Shown here piece by piece: positions 54,997-63,243 of a stretch of DNA of 64,000 bases. The stretch spans positions 1 through 64,000 of the forward strand of contig DATENU010000013.1 in assembly GCA_035274845.1 (NCBI GenBank), written 5' to 3'. Made by a program: the position numbers and the translations under genes. Below the pieces are notes generated by a model. That model was given only the letters and a program-made list of their open reading frames with translations, searched no databases and had not been told where the DNA came from. Within the stretch, counting starts at the first letter, position 1. Every line of letters begins with the position of its first letter. This DNA is from Chthoniobacterales bacterium (lineage in GTDB: Bacteria; Verrucomicrobiota; Verrucomicrobiia; Chthoniobacterales; UBA10450).

Positions 54997-55704
54997 ATGC
55001 CGGAGACCCTCGAAGAGATTGCGAGGCGCATCTGCGCCAATGCCGACTTTACTGCCAAGCCGGTCACGTTTTATGCAATCTACGATCGATATTTCAGCGG
55101 GTTATCTGATCGGGCGATAACGCTATTAGAGCTTGGCGTTTATACAGGAGAATCGCTCAAGGTTTGGGCTTCTTATTTCCGCCATGGGACTATCATTGGG
55201 GTCGACATCGAGGAGAGCGCAGCAGATTTTTCTGGTTACCCGAACATCGTTTTTGAGCTTGGAGATCAAGCTAACCAGGATCGCTTGAGGGAAATCCTTC
55301 GTATTCATGCGGCGGATGGGGTCGACATCATCGTCGACGACGCGTCGCACATTGGACTTAACAGCCTGGCCTCTTACGAAATCCTCTTCCCGTATTTGAA
55401 GCCGGGCGGCCTTTACATCATTGAAGACTAGGGGACAGGATATTTCGACGATTGGCCGGATGGCGGTCATTTGCAGGGTTTCCGCCCCGAGTCGGTCGAT
55501 GGTCAGATTGCCAAGCGCATGCCCAGCCATGACTTCGGCATGGTTGGCTTTGTTAAGTGTCTGGTAGATCAAGTGGCTGGCGCTAACGTAAAGCCTTCCC
55601 ACGCGGCCCCCCCGACCCGCTTGGGTACCATGTCGTATCTGCACTTTTACCAGGAAATGGTAATCATTGAGAAGAAGCCCCTCTCAACGGCGGCCAGCGG
55701 TTAG
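54997..55704 (+). pseudogene. SAM-dependent methyltransferase gene interrupted by an in-frame TAG
   Basis: From the ATG at 54997 (GAAAG ribosome-binding site 7 bases upstream) the frame runs through LLELGVYTGESLKVWASYF, IIGVDIEESAADF and DIIVDDASHIG to YIIED, then hits TAG at 55429-55431. The same frame continues with GTGYFDDWPDGGH and on to the end at 55704 (235 codons in total). Family members normally read IEDWGTGYW or similar here, so TGG to TAG is the simplest explanation. It could be a true nonsense mutation, suppression, or a sequencing error. No frameshift is involved. Confidence 0.8.
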
Positions 55705-55811
55705 GTAATATTCGAAGCTGGAGACGATTATCCGCGAGAGCAATCCCGCACTGGTAGCGGGGGCACCGCGCTCAGGTTGACACTTTCGCGACTGGCAGCA
55801 TTGTCGCTCTC

Positions 55812-56795
55812 GTGCCGGCCAATTTTAGTGAATGGAAGAGAGTCTTTGTTTCCGGCGGCGCCGGCTTCATCGGGAGCCATCTGGTTCGATCATTATTGGA
55901 ACGCGATCGGACTGAACGCGTGGTTATCTTCGACAACTTTACGTCAGGCCAGCAATCGTATGTCGCGGAGGCCTGTCGGGACCCGCGGGTTGAAGTGGTT
56001 AGGGCCGACCTCAAGGAACTCGGCGCGGTGAGCGCCGCGATGGCCGGCTGTGACACGGTGTTCCATTTGGCCGCAAATCCCGATATCGCGAAGGCAGTCA
56101 CCCAGCCGGACATCGATTTCTGGGAGGGAACTTATCTCACTCAGAATGTCCTCGAGGCGATGCGAACGAACCGCGTTCGCAAGATTCTGTACACGTCCGG
56201 CAGCGGTGTGTATGGCGAAAATCCGAGCGTTGCTTTCAGGGAAGATTACGGGCCGGCGATCCCGATTTCGACCTATGGCGCGAGCAAACTCGCCTGCGAA
56301 GGGCTGATCGCATCCTATTGCCATATGTTCGAGTTAACGGGAAGGGCCTTCCGTTTTGCCAATGTGGTGGGCGGGCGTCAGACCCATGGCGTCGGGTATG
56401 ATTTTGTCCGCCGCTTGCAAGCCGACCCGGCGCGGCTACGCATCCTGGGCGACGGCACCCAACGAAAAAGCTACATCCATGTGGAGGACGTCCTCGCCGC
56501 TATTCGCCTCGCCGACGAGCACACGACCCGGTCATATGATGTCTTCAACGTAGCGACCGACGACTACATTACGGTCCGCGAGATCGCTGATCTCGCCGTT
56601 GAAGTCAGCGGAATTGCACCGGGGACAACGAGCTACGAATTCACGGGCGGCGATCGCGGCTGGAAGGGCGATGTTCCAGTGGTTCGCTTCGATTGCTCGA
56701 AAATCAAGAGCCTCGGATGGCAGGCCCGGCGAACCTCGGCCGAAGCAGTCACCGCGGCGATGAGAGCCATGCTCGAGGAACTGCGGCATGGCTGA
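55812..56795 (+). CDS. NAD-dependent epimerase/dehydratase (SDR)
   Basis: A 327-residue extended SDR starting with GTG. RVFVSGGAGFIGSHLVRSLL is the cofactor loop; VFHLAANPDIAKAVTQPD, LYTSGSGVYGEN and STYGASKLACEGL give the serine and Y-x-x-x-K. The C-terminal RILGDGTQRKSYIHVEDV is common in UDP-sugar epimerases. The substrate is unknown. The stop overlaps the GT2 gene by 8 bases. It leads the overlapping series running to 62.2 kb. Confidence 0.87.
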   Translation: MPANFSEWKRVFVSGGAGFIGSHLVRSLLERDRTERVVIFDNFTSGQQSYVAEACRDPRVEVVRADLKELGAVSAAMAGCDTVFHLAANPDIAKAVTQPDIDFWEGTYLTQNVLEAMRTNRVRKILYTSGSGVYGENPSVAFREDYGPAIPISTYGASKLACEGLIASYCHMFELTGRAFRFANVVGGRQTHGVGYDFVRRLQADPARLRILGDGTQRKSYIHVEDVLAAIRLADEHTTRSYDVFNVATDDYITVREIADLAVEVSGIAPGTTSYEFTGGDRGWKGDVPVVRFDCSKIKSLGWQARRTSAEAVTAAMRAMLEELRHG

Positions 56796-57993
56796 AGAGA
56801 TTCCGGTCATTGAGCACTGCCTCCCGGTGAATTCAGAGCCGGGGCCCGTCGAAGTGAGCATCGTCGTCCCGGCCTTGAATGAAGAGATCACGGCAGGCGA
56901 ATTTGTGGACTGGTGTAAACAGGGCCTGGAACGAGCGGGCGTGAAAGGCCAGATTCTGATCGTAGATAGCTCCACCGACAAGACACCGGAGATCGTTCTT
57001 GCGCATGGAGGAGAAGTCCTCCGCACTCCAAAGCGTGGCCTGGGCCGCGCTTACATCGACGCGGCCCGCTACATTCGGGGAAAGTGGATCATTATGGGTG
57101 ACGCCGACCTCACCTATGATTTCCGCGAGCTCACCCCTTTCGTGGAAGCTTTTCGGAACGGCGCCGAGTTTGTCATGGGGAGCCGGTTTCGGGGCAGCAT
57201 CGAGAAAGGAGCGATGCCGGGATTACACCGGTATTTTGGCACCCCTTTCACGACCTGGATTTTGAACCGGATCTACGGGAGTCGTTATTCGGACATCCAT
57301 TGCGGGATGCGGGGCTTGACGCGAGCGGCCCTGGAACGAATCGATCTGAAGTCGCAGTCGTGGGAGTACGCCAGCGAGATGGTTCTAAAAGCGGCCCGCC
57401 TGAAGCTGAGGATCGCTGAGGTCCCGGTAAAATTCTACAAGGACAGAGAAGGGCGATTCAGTCATCATCGGCGGATGGGCTGGCTTTCGCCCTGGATTGC
57501 TGGCTGGCTGAATCTCAAAGTCATGCTGGTTTACACTCCCGACTCCTTCTTGCTTAGGCCGGGCGTTGTTCTTACCCTGATCGGCGCCTTCATCGCCATC
57601 GCCTTGTCCAAGGGGCCTGTCACGGTCGGTGGCGTTGGCTTTAGTCTCTACTGGATGCTGCTGGGAGTAACCTTTGTAACTCTGGGTTATAGCTCGATTC
57701 AAATCGGCGTGCTGGCGCGCGTCATGCACGGACTGCGCCCGCAGTCACTCCGACGCCTTCGCCAGATTCTGACTTACGATCGCGGTATGCTTCTGGCCGG
57801 GAGTTGTGTCTTTCTGGGAGCTGTCCTTCTCAGTATCCTGATCTATCACTATCTGACTTCTGAATTCATGCTGTTTGAAATCTCGCATCCGGCCATTTTT
57901 GGATTGCTCCTGATTATCGTCGGGTTCCAAACTTTTTGCTTTACCCTCTTACTGGAGATGGCGCAACGAGTGGCGCCAGAGCAGAAGCTTTGA
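56788..57993 (+). CDS. Family 2 glycosyltransferase with C-terminal membrane helices
   Basis: A 401-residue protein. VSIVVPALNEEITAGEFVDWC, DSSTDKTPEI and MGDADLTYDFRELTPF form the GT-A donor site, and GSRFRGSIEKGAMPGLHRYFG resembles polyprenyl-phosphate hexosyltransferases. After about residue 250, four hydrophobic helices follow. It probably makes a lipid-linked sugar at the inner membrane for a GT-C enzyme. The next gene starts with a TTG overlapping its stop. Confidence 0.88.
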   Translation: MAEEIPVIEHCLPVNSEPGPVEVSIVVPALNEEITAGEFVDWCKQGLERAGVKGQILIVDSSTDKTPEIVLAHGGEVLRTPKRGLGRAYIDAARYIRGKWIIMGDADLTYDFRELTPFVEAFRNGAEFVMGSRFRGSIEKGAMPGLHRYFGTPFTTWILNRIYGSRYSDIHCGMRGLTRAALERIDLKSQSWEYASEMVLKAARLKLRIAEVPVKFYKDREGRFSHHRRMGWLSPWIAGWLNLKVMLVYTPDSFLLRPGVVLTLIGAFIAIALSKGPVTVGGVGFSLYWMLLGVTFVTLGYSSIQIGVLARVMHGLRPQSLRRLRQILTYDRGMLLAGSCVFLGAVLLSILIYHYLTSEFMLFEISHPAIFGLLLIIVGFQTFCFTLLLEMAQRVAPEQKL

Positions 57994-58607
57994 CCGCGCG
58001 AGCAGACGAGGCCTATGGACAAAAGGGCCTGACTTTTTTGGACCGAGCCGGGGTCTGGCTGTCTCAACGCGCGATCTCGCGTCACCTGCCAAAGCGCGCG
58101 AACCTGAGAGTGCTGGAATTGGGTTGCGGATACCGTGCCACGCAACTGGTGGCGATGGCTCCGTATCTGGAGGCCGGTGTCGGCGTGGACTTCCGCCTCG
58201 CGCCGGAGCTGGCCGGGCTGGAGAAATTCGCCTTCCATCAGGGAACAATCGAAGAAACTCTGCCGAAGCTGACAGCAGAGAGTTTCGACGTGGTGATGCT
58301 TATCTCGGTCCTGGAGCACTTGCGCGATCCCCTCCTGGTTATCGAGTCGTGCCTTGGCTTGCTCAAGCCGGCGGGGGTGCTTCTTATTAATGTCCCGACG
58401 TGGCTGGGTAAGGGTTTCCTGGAGTTTTCCGCCTTCCGACTGGGCTGGAGTTCAAAGACCGAAATGGAGGACCATAAAATGTATTACGACAAACGCGATC
58501 TCTGGCCCTTGCTAGTGCGGGCCGGGTTCAAACCGAGCTCCATCCACCTGCATTATCACAAGTTTCGCCTTAACCTCTTTGCCGTGGCCCGGCGCGAAGA
58601 TGTCTAG
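57990..58607 (+). CDS. SAM-dependent methyltransferase
   Basis: About 205 residues from a TTG overlapping the upstream stop (TTGA); a longer frame exists inside the preceding gene. LRVLELGCGYRATQLVAM is motif I, and SFDVVMLISVLEHLRDPLLVIESCLGLLKPAGVLLINVP the second block of Methyltransf_11 proteins. The acceptor is unknown. The end overlaps the following methyltransferase gene by 8 bases. Confidence 0.8.
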   Translation: MTARADEAYGQKGLTFLDRAGVWLSQRAISRHLPKRANLRVLELGCGYRATQLVAMAPYLEAGVGVDFRLAPELAGLEKFAFHQGTIEETLPKLTAESFDVVMLISVLEHLRDPLLVIESCLGLLKPAGVLLINVPTWLGKGFLEFSAFRLGWSSKTEMEDHKMYYDKRDLWPLLVRAGFKPSSIHLHYHKFRLNLFAVARREDV

Positions 58608-59379
58608 CCAATCGCCTGTTTCACCGGACGATTGGGACGCGCACTGGAAACATTACGCCGCGTCCGCCGCCGAAAACCCGGCGCAGCGGATGCGCCATGA
58701 AATTATCGCAAGACTGCTCTGTGAAGATGCCGGCAAAGGCGCGATGTCCGTTTTCGACCTCGGCAGCGGCCAGGGCGATCTCGTTCAAAAGCTCGCCCCA
58801 TTACTCCCCGAGGCGCGATTTGTGGGTGCGGAGCTCAGTGAAAGCGGCGTCGCTATTTCTCAACGAAAGGTTCCGGGCGCGACCTTTCTGGTGGCTGATA
58901 TTTTTCGGCCGCCCTCCGAGTTAAACCAATTTTCCGGCTGGGCGACGCACGCGGTTTGTTCCGAGGTGCTGGAGCATGTGGACGATCCAGTCGCGTTCCT
59001 GGAGCGCGCCGGGACATATCTGGCGGCGAAGGCGCGACTGATTGTCACCGTGCCGGGAGGTCCCATGTCGGCGTTCGACCGGCATATCGGGCATCGCCAG
59101 CATTTCGATCGCAGCAAGATTCGATCTGTCCTGGAGCGAGCAGGCTACTCCGTTGAGCGGACCTACCTGTCAGGGTTTCCATTCTTTAATCTCTATCGGC
59201 TGATGGTCATCGCGCGCGGCGAGCGCCTCGCGCAGGATGTCGAGTCGGCCGGCGCCTGGAGGTCGTCGGGCCCCGCGAGCGCTGCGATGAAACTGTTTCG
59301 GGTTCTTTTTCATGCTAATCTTCTCGACTCACCTTTTGGCTGGCAGGTAGTAGCTACGGCTCGGAAAACTTCCTCATGA
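58600..59379 (+). CDS. SAM-dependent methyltransferase
   Basis: A 259-residue protein from the ATG at 58600. SVFDLGSGQGDLVQKLAPLL is motif I; VCSEVLEHVDDPVAFLERAG and ARLIVTVPGGPMSAFDRHIGHRQHF follow the pattern of methyltransferases in heptose and O-antigen clusters. With the previous gene it forms a methyltransferase pair placed just upstream of the GDP-heptose genes. It overlaps the kinase gene (ATGA). Confidence 0.83.
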   Translation: MSSQSPVSPDDWDAHWKHYAASAAENPAQRMRHEIIARLLCEDAGKGAMSVFDLGSGQGDLVQKLAPLLPEARFVGAELSESGVAISQRKVPGATFLVADIFRPPSELNQFSGWATHAVCSEVLEHVDDPVAFLERAGTYLAAKARLIVTVPGGPMSAFDRHIGHRQHFDRSKIRSVLERAGYSVERTYLSGFPFFNLYRLMVIARGERLAQDVESAGAWRSSGPASAAMKLFRVLFHANLLDSPFGWQVVATARKTSS

Positions 59380-60356
59380 TCATTACCCGCTCGCCTCTTC
59401 GAATCTCGCTTGGCGGCGGGGGCACCGATCTGCCTTCGTATTATAAAGAGCACTCCGGGTTCCTGATTGCGGCCGCGATCGACAAGTACGTCTATATCAA
59501 CGTCCACCGCCGGTTCGTAGAAGGTTTTCTGCTCAAGTACTCCCACCTGGAAGAGGCCGATGCCATCGATGAAATCAAACATCCTATTATCCGGGAGGCG
59601 CTCAAGCTGGTTAACATCCAGGAGCGCAACCTCGAGATCACAAGCATGGCTGATATCCCCGCGGGAACCGGGCTGGGCTCATCGGGCAGCTTTACGACCG
59701 CGTTGCTCAAAGCCTTTCATGCTTTAAGGAAGGATCTGGTGCATCCAGCCGAGCTGGCGGAGCAAGCCTGCTGCATCGAGCTGGAGAAACTGGGCGAACC
59801 GATCGGAAAGCAGGACCAGTATATCGCGGCCTTTGGCGGGATCACCTGCTTTCGCTTTCTCCCGGATGGCCGGGTGGAAGCCGCGCCTCTGAAGATTTCG
59901 GAGGAGACTTTGTACAACCTCGAGGACAATCTCCTGCTCTTCTTTACCGGATACTCGCGAGCCGCCTCCGCCATTCTCCAGGAACAGGATGTCCGAAGTA
60001 AACAGGCCGATCCGGTGATGACCGAGAACCTTCACTTTACCAAGGAACTCGGGAAGCAAAGCCAGGTAGCCCTGGAAGCAGGCGATCTGGAGGAGTTCGC
60101 GCGCCTTATGGATGTCCACTGGCAGCGAAAGAAGGAGCGCTCGAAGGGGATGAGTAACACCGACATCAACGCCTGGTACGATTGCGCCATGGCCAACGGC
60201 GCGCTGGGCGGGAAGCTCATCGGCGCGGGTGGCGGCGGCTTCCTGATGTTTTATGCCGGCGACAAAATCAGGCTCCGGCATGCCATGCGCGACAAGGGTC
60301 TCACTGAAGTGCGCTTCCGTTTCGATTTTGAAGGAACGCGGATCCTTAATCAATGA
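59376..60356 (+). CDS. hddA: D-glycero-D-manno-heptose 7-phosphate kinase-like GHMP kinase
   Basis: A 326-residue GHMP kinase. It opens RSPLRISLGGGGTDLPSYY, the signature of sugar GHMP kinases such as HddA; the ATP loop is IPAGTGLGSSGSFTTALL, and the C-terminal LIGAGGGGFLMFYA motif is intact. It phosphorylates D-glycero-D-manno-heptose 7-phosphate at C1 in the GDP-heptose path. It overlaps its neighbours by four bases at both ends. Confidence 0.88.
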   Translation: MIITRSPLRISLGGGGTDLPSYYKEHSGFLIAAAIDKYVYINVHRRFVEGFLLKYSHLEEADAIDEIKHPIIREALKLVNIQERNLEITSMADIPAGTGLGSSGSFTTALLKAFHALRKDLVHPAELAEQACCIELEKLGEPIGKQDQYIAAFGGITCFRFLPDGRVEAAPLKISEETLYNLEDNLLLFFTGYSRAASAILQEQDVRSKQADPVMTENLHFTKELGKQSQVALEAGDLEEFARLMDVHWQRKKERSKGMSNTDINAWYDCAMANGALGGKLIGAGGGGFLMFYAGDKIRLRHAMRDKGLTEVRFRFDFEGTRILNQ

Positions 60357-61096
60357 GCGCGCCGGATAGGTCGAGCCTGGCGGACTGGCCGGTCGCCATT
60401 CTGGCTGGCGGGCTGGCGACCCGATTGAGGCCGGTGACAGAGAAAATTCCGAAAGCTCTCGTCTCGGTGGCTGACCAGCCCTTCCTCGCGCATCAATTGC
60501 GGCTGTTGCGGAGCGCCGGAATTCGGAAAGTCATCCTCTGTGTCGGTTACCTCGGAGAGATGATCGAGTCGGAGTTTGGCGATGGAGGCAGCTTCGGAAT
60601 GGAATTATCCTACTCGTTTGACGGGCCCACTTTGCTCGGCACCGGCGGCGCCCTGAAAAACGCGCTTCCGCTGGCCGGCGAGAAATTCCTCGTCTTATAT
60701 GGCGATTCCTATTTGCCGATTGATTATGCGGCGCCGATCGGGGCGTTTGCCGCCAGCGGAAAACTGGGTTTGATGACGGTATTCCAAAACGCCAACCGCT
60801 GGGACTCGAGCAACGTTTGGTTCGAGGCCGGGGAAATCAAAAGCTACGACAAGGAAAACCGCACGCCCGAGATGAAATATATCGATTACGGACTGGGAAT
60901 CCTGAGAGCCGAAGCTCTCGCGCCCTGGCCTAACGACAGGCCTTTCGACCTCGCGGAGGTCTACCAGGATTTAATCGGCCGGAGGGAGCTCGCCGGCTTC
61001 GAGGTCGGGCAGCGTTTTTATGAGGCCGGCTCCCGGGAAGGACTCGCCGAGCTTGACGCCATGCTTCGCGGCCAGCAACTCTCCGTCACCTTATGA
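60353..61096 (+). CDS. hddC: Heptose 1-phosphate nucleotidyltransferase (HddC-like)
   Basis: A 247-residue nucleotidyltransferase. AILAGGLATRLRPVTEKIPKAL is the pyrophosphorylase signature; VSVADQPFLAHQLRLL and GTGGALKNALPLAGEKFLVLYGDSYLP follow. In the order kinase-transferase-isomerase-phosphatase it should make GDP-D-glycero-alpha-D-manno-heptose. The nucleotide (GTP) is inferred from context. ATGA overlaps flank it. Confidence 0.85.
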   Translation: MSAPDRSSLADWPVAILAGGLATRLRPVTEKIPKALVSVADQPFLAHQLRLLRSAGIRKVILCVGYLGEMIESEFGDGGSFGMELSYSFDGPTLLGTGGALKNALPLAGEKFLVLYGDSYLPIDYAAPIGAFAASGKLGLMTVFQNANRWDSSNVWFEAGEIKSYDKENRTPEMKYIDYGLGILRAEALAPWPNDRPFDLAEVYQDLIGRRELAGFEVGQRFYEAGSREGLAELDAMLRGQQLSVTL

Positions 61097-61689
61097 GCTA
61101 TTCCGAACAACATCTTCGCGAAACCGCCGAAGTGGTCGCGGGGCTCGATGCTGCGCTTTGTGAAAAAGCCGTCGAGCTTCTGGCCAGCGTGCGAGCTCGC
61201 GGCGGCCGGCTCTTCATTTTGGGCGTTGGCGGCAGCGCCGCGAACGCTTCCCACGCGGTGAACGATTTTCGCAAGATCGCCGGCATGGAATGCTACGCCC
61301 CGACCGATAACGTTTCCGAGCTCACCGCGCGCACGAACGACGAAGGCTGGAGCACGGTTTTCGTGGAATGGCTGAAAGGCAGCCGCCTGAACGGGAAAGA
61401 TGCGCTGCTCGTCTTCTCGGTCGGCGGCGGCGACGTGGAAAGAAATGTCAGCCCGAATCTGGTCGCGGCCTTGCAGCTGGCGAAGGAACGGGAGAGCGCC
61501 ATTCTTGGAATTGTCGGCCGGGACGGCGGCTTCACCGCGAAGGTTGCGGATGTCTGCATCATCATTCCGACCGTGAACCCAATGAATACCACGCCTCACG
61601 CCGAGGCATTTCAAGCCGTCGTCTGGCACCTCTTCGTTTCGCATCCCGCGCTTAAGGCGGCACAGACGAAATGGGAGAGCACGAAGTAA
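61093..61689 (+). CDS. gmhA: Sedoheptulose 7-phosphate isomerase (SIS domain)
   Basis: A 198-residue SIS-domain protein. GGRLFILGVGGSAANASHAVNDFRK is the sugar-phosphate site, and LVFSVGGGDVERNVSPNL and IIPTVNPMNTTPHAEAFQAVVWH complete the fold. It converts sedoheptulose 7-phosphate to D-glycero-D-manno-heptose 7-phosphate. The stop lies inside the start of the next gene (19-base overlap). Confidence 0.88.
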   Translation: MSYSEQHLRETAEVVAGLDAALCEKAVELLASVRARGGRLFILGVGGSAANASHAVNDFRKIAGMECYAPTDNVSELTARTNDEGWSTVFVEWLKGSRLNGKDALLVFSVGGGDVERNVSPNLVAALQLAKERESAILGIVGRDGGFTAKVADVCIIIPTVNPMNTTPHAEAFQAVVWHLFVSHPALKAAQTKWESTK

Positions 61690-62234
61690 AAAAACGCGCG
61701 GTCTTTCTGGACCGGGACGGAGTGCTCAATCGGCCGGTGGTCCGCGACGGACTTTCCTTTCCACCGGCGCGGCTCGATGATTTCGAGCTCTATCCGGACG
61801 CGGTTGAGGGTTGTGAAAAGCTTAAGGACGCCGGCTTCCTCCTCATCGTGGTGACCAACCAACCCGATGTGGGGCGCGGCACGCAGACGCGAGAGGTCGT
61901 TGAAGCAATCCATGCGAAACTGCGCACCCTCCTTCCCTCACTCGATGGGATCGAAGTTTGTTTCCACGGCGGCGCGACTCATGGCGATCCGTGCGATTGC
62001 CGGAAGCCCGCGCCCGGCATGCTGCAACGCGCAGCCGCAGCTCATGGAATCGATTTGAAACGAAGCTTCCTTATCGGTGATCGCTGGCGCGACGTCGATT
62101 GCGCCCACGCGGCCGGCTGTCGCGCGATCTTTATTGACCACGGCTATCGTGAAGCCCTGCGGCAGACGCCGGAGTTTACGGTGGCGAACTTCAGGGACGC
62201 AGTCCTCGCGGTCTTGCAGGCAGCGAATGCCTGA
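61671..62234 (+). CDS. gmhB: D,D-heptose 1,7-bisphosphate phosphatase (HAD)
   Basis: A 187-residue HAD-IIIA phosphatase. VFLDRDGVLNRPVVRDG contains the nucleophile and acid aspartates, TNQPDVGRGTQTREVVE the second HAD motif, CDCRKPAPGML the zinc-binding loop, and FLIGDRWRDVDCAHAAGCRAI motifs III and IV. It removes the C7 phosphate after the HddA step. It converges with the epimerase gene, 19 bases apart. Confidence 0.92.
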   Translation: MGEHEVKKRAVFLDRDGVLNRPVVRDGLSFPPARLDDFELYPDAVEGCEKLKDAGFLLIVVTNQPDVGRGTQTREVVEAIHAKLRTLLPSLDGIEVCFHGGATHGDPCDCRKPAPGMLQRAAAAHGIDLKRSFLIGDRWRDVDCAHAAGCRAIFIDHGYREALRQTPEFTVANFRDAVLAVLQAANA

Positions 62235-62253
62235 ACCTGCTTTCGATCAGTCG

Positions 62254-63237
62254 CTACAAGTAGTGAGGCATTGCCTCCCGGAAGTAACGCAAAGTAGACT
62301 CGAGGGTGTCGCGCAACTTTCGTTGCGGTGTCCAGCCCAGTTCGGTCCGGATCTTCGAGAAATCGCCGTAGTAATCGCCGATGTCGATCGCGCGTCGATC
62401 CGTTGGGAACTCGCGAATCGCGTATTCGCCAGAACCATTAATCTCGACCATCAACTTCGCCAGGCTTTCGAGATCGAGAACTTCGGGGCCGCCCAGATTA
62501 TAGACCTGGCCGCTGGTAGAAGGGTTCGCCGCGGCCAGAAGAAAAGCGTCCACCGCATCTTCGACGTCGGTAAAGTCGCGGAGTTGCTTGCCGCCCCAGA
62601 CTTCGATCGGCTTGTCTTCGATTAGCTGCCGCACCCAAAGACCAACGAAGGTCTGCCGGGCATCCTTGATCCGCATTCGTGGCCCGATCGTATTGGTCAG
62701 GCGCAACGCCGTAGCGGGAATTCCGTAAAGGTCGCTGTAAAGAAGATGATATTTTTCTCCGGCCATCTTGTTGATCCCATTCACATCCACCGGATTGATT
62801 GGGTGACTCTCGGTCACCGGAAGGTGATTGGGCCGTCCGTAAATCTGACGCGTGCTGGCAAAGACGATTTTGATTTTAGGATTGTAAGCGCGGCAGGTTT
62901 CGAGAATCGAAAGCTGCGCCTGGCAATTGATCTCCAAATCGGGCATGGGATTGCGCATCGAATCGAGATGGCTGGTTTGCCCGGCCAGGTTAAACAAGTA
63001 GTCCTTGCCTTGGACGAGGTAGCGCAGGCTATGGGTGTCGCGGACGTCCGAGACGTTGACCTGAATGCGGTCCTGCAAGCCTTCGATGTTGTGGAGATTG
63101 CCGCCGTAATCCGGAATCAGGCTGTCCACCACCGTGATGACGGCGCCAAAGCTCTCCAGACGCCGGGCAAGATTCGAACCGATAAAGCCGAGGCCTCCCG
63201 TTATCAGGACGCGCGCTCCGTTAAACTCGCTCTTCAT
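62254..63237 (-). CDS. NAD-dependent epimerase/dehydratase (SDR)
   Basis: A 327-residue extended SDR. RVLITGGLGFIGSNLARRL is the cofactor loop; FNLAGQTSHLDSM, FASTRQIYGRPN and NGINKMAGEKYHLLY give the catalytic residues; the usual tyrosine of Y-x-x-x-K is not in its normal place (NGINK), which makes the activity uncertain. LRDFTDVEDAVDAFLLAA and YNLGGPEVL are common in UDP-sugar epimerases. It is paired with the aminotransferase 6 bases away. Confidence 0.82.
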   Translation of the reverse strand: MKSEFNGARVLITGGLGFIGSNLARRLESFGAVITVVDSLIPDYGGNLHNIEGLQDRIQVNVSDVRDTHSLRYLVQGKDYLFNLAGQTSHLDSMRNPMPDLEINCQAQLSILETCRAYNPKIKIVFASTRQIYGRPNHLPVTESHPINPVDVNGINKMAGEKYHLLYSDLYGIPATALRLTNTIGPRMRIKDARQTFVGLWVRQLIEDKPIEVWGGKQLRDFTDVEDAVDAFLLAAANPSTSGQVYNLGGPEVLDLESLAKLMVEINGSGEYAIREFPTDRRAIDIGDYYGDFSKIRTELGWTPQRKLRDTLESTLRYFREAMPHYL

Positions 63238-63243
63238 GGCTCG

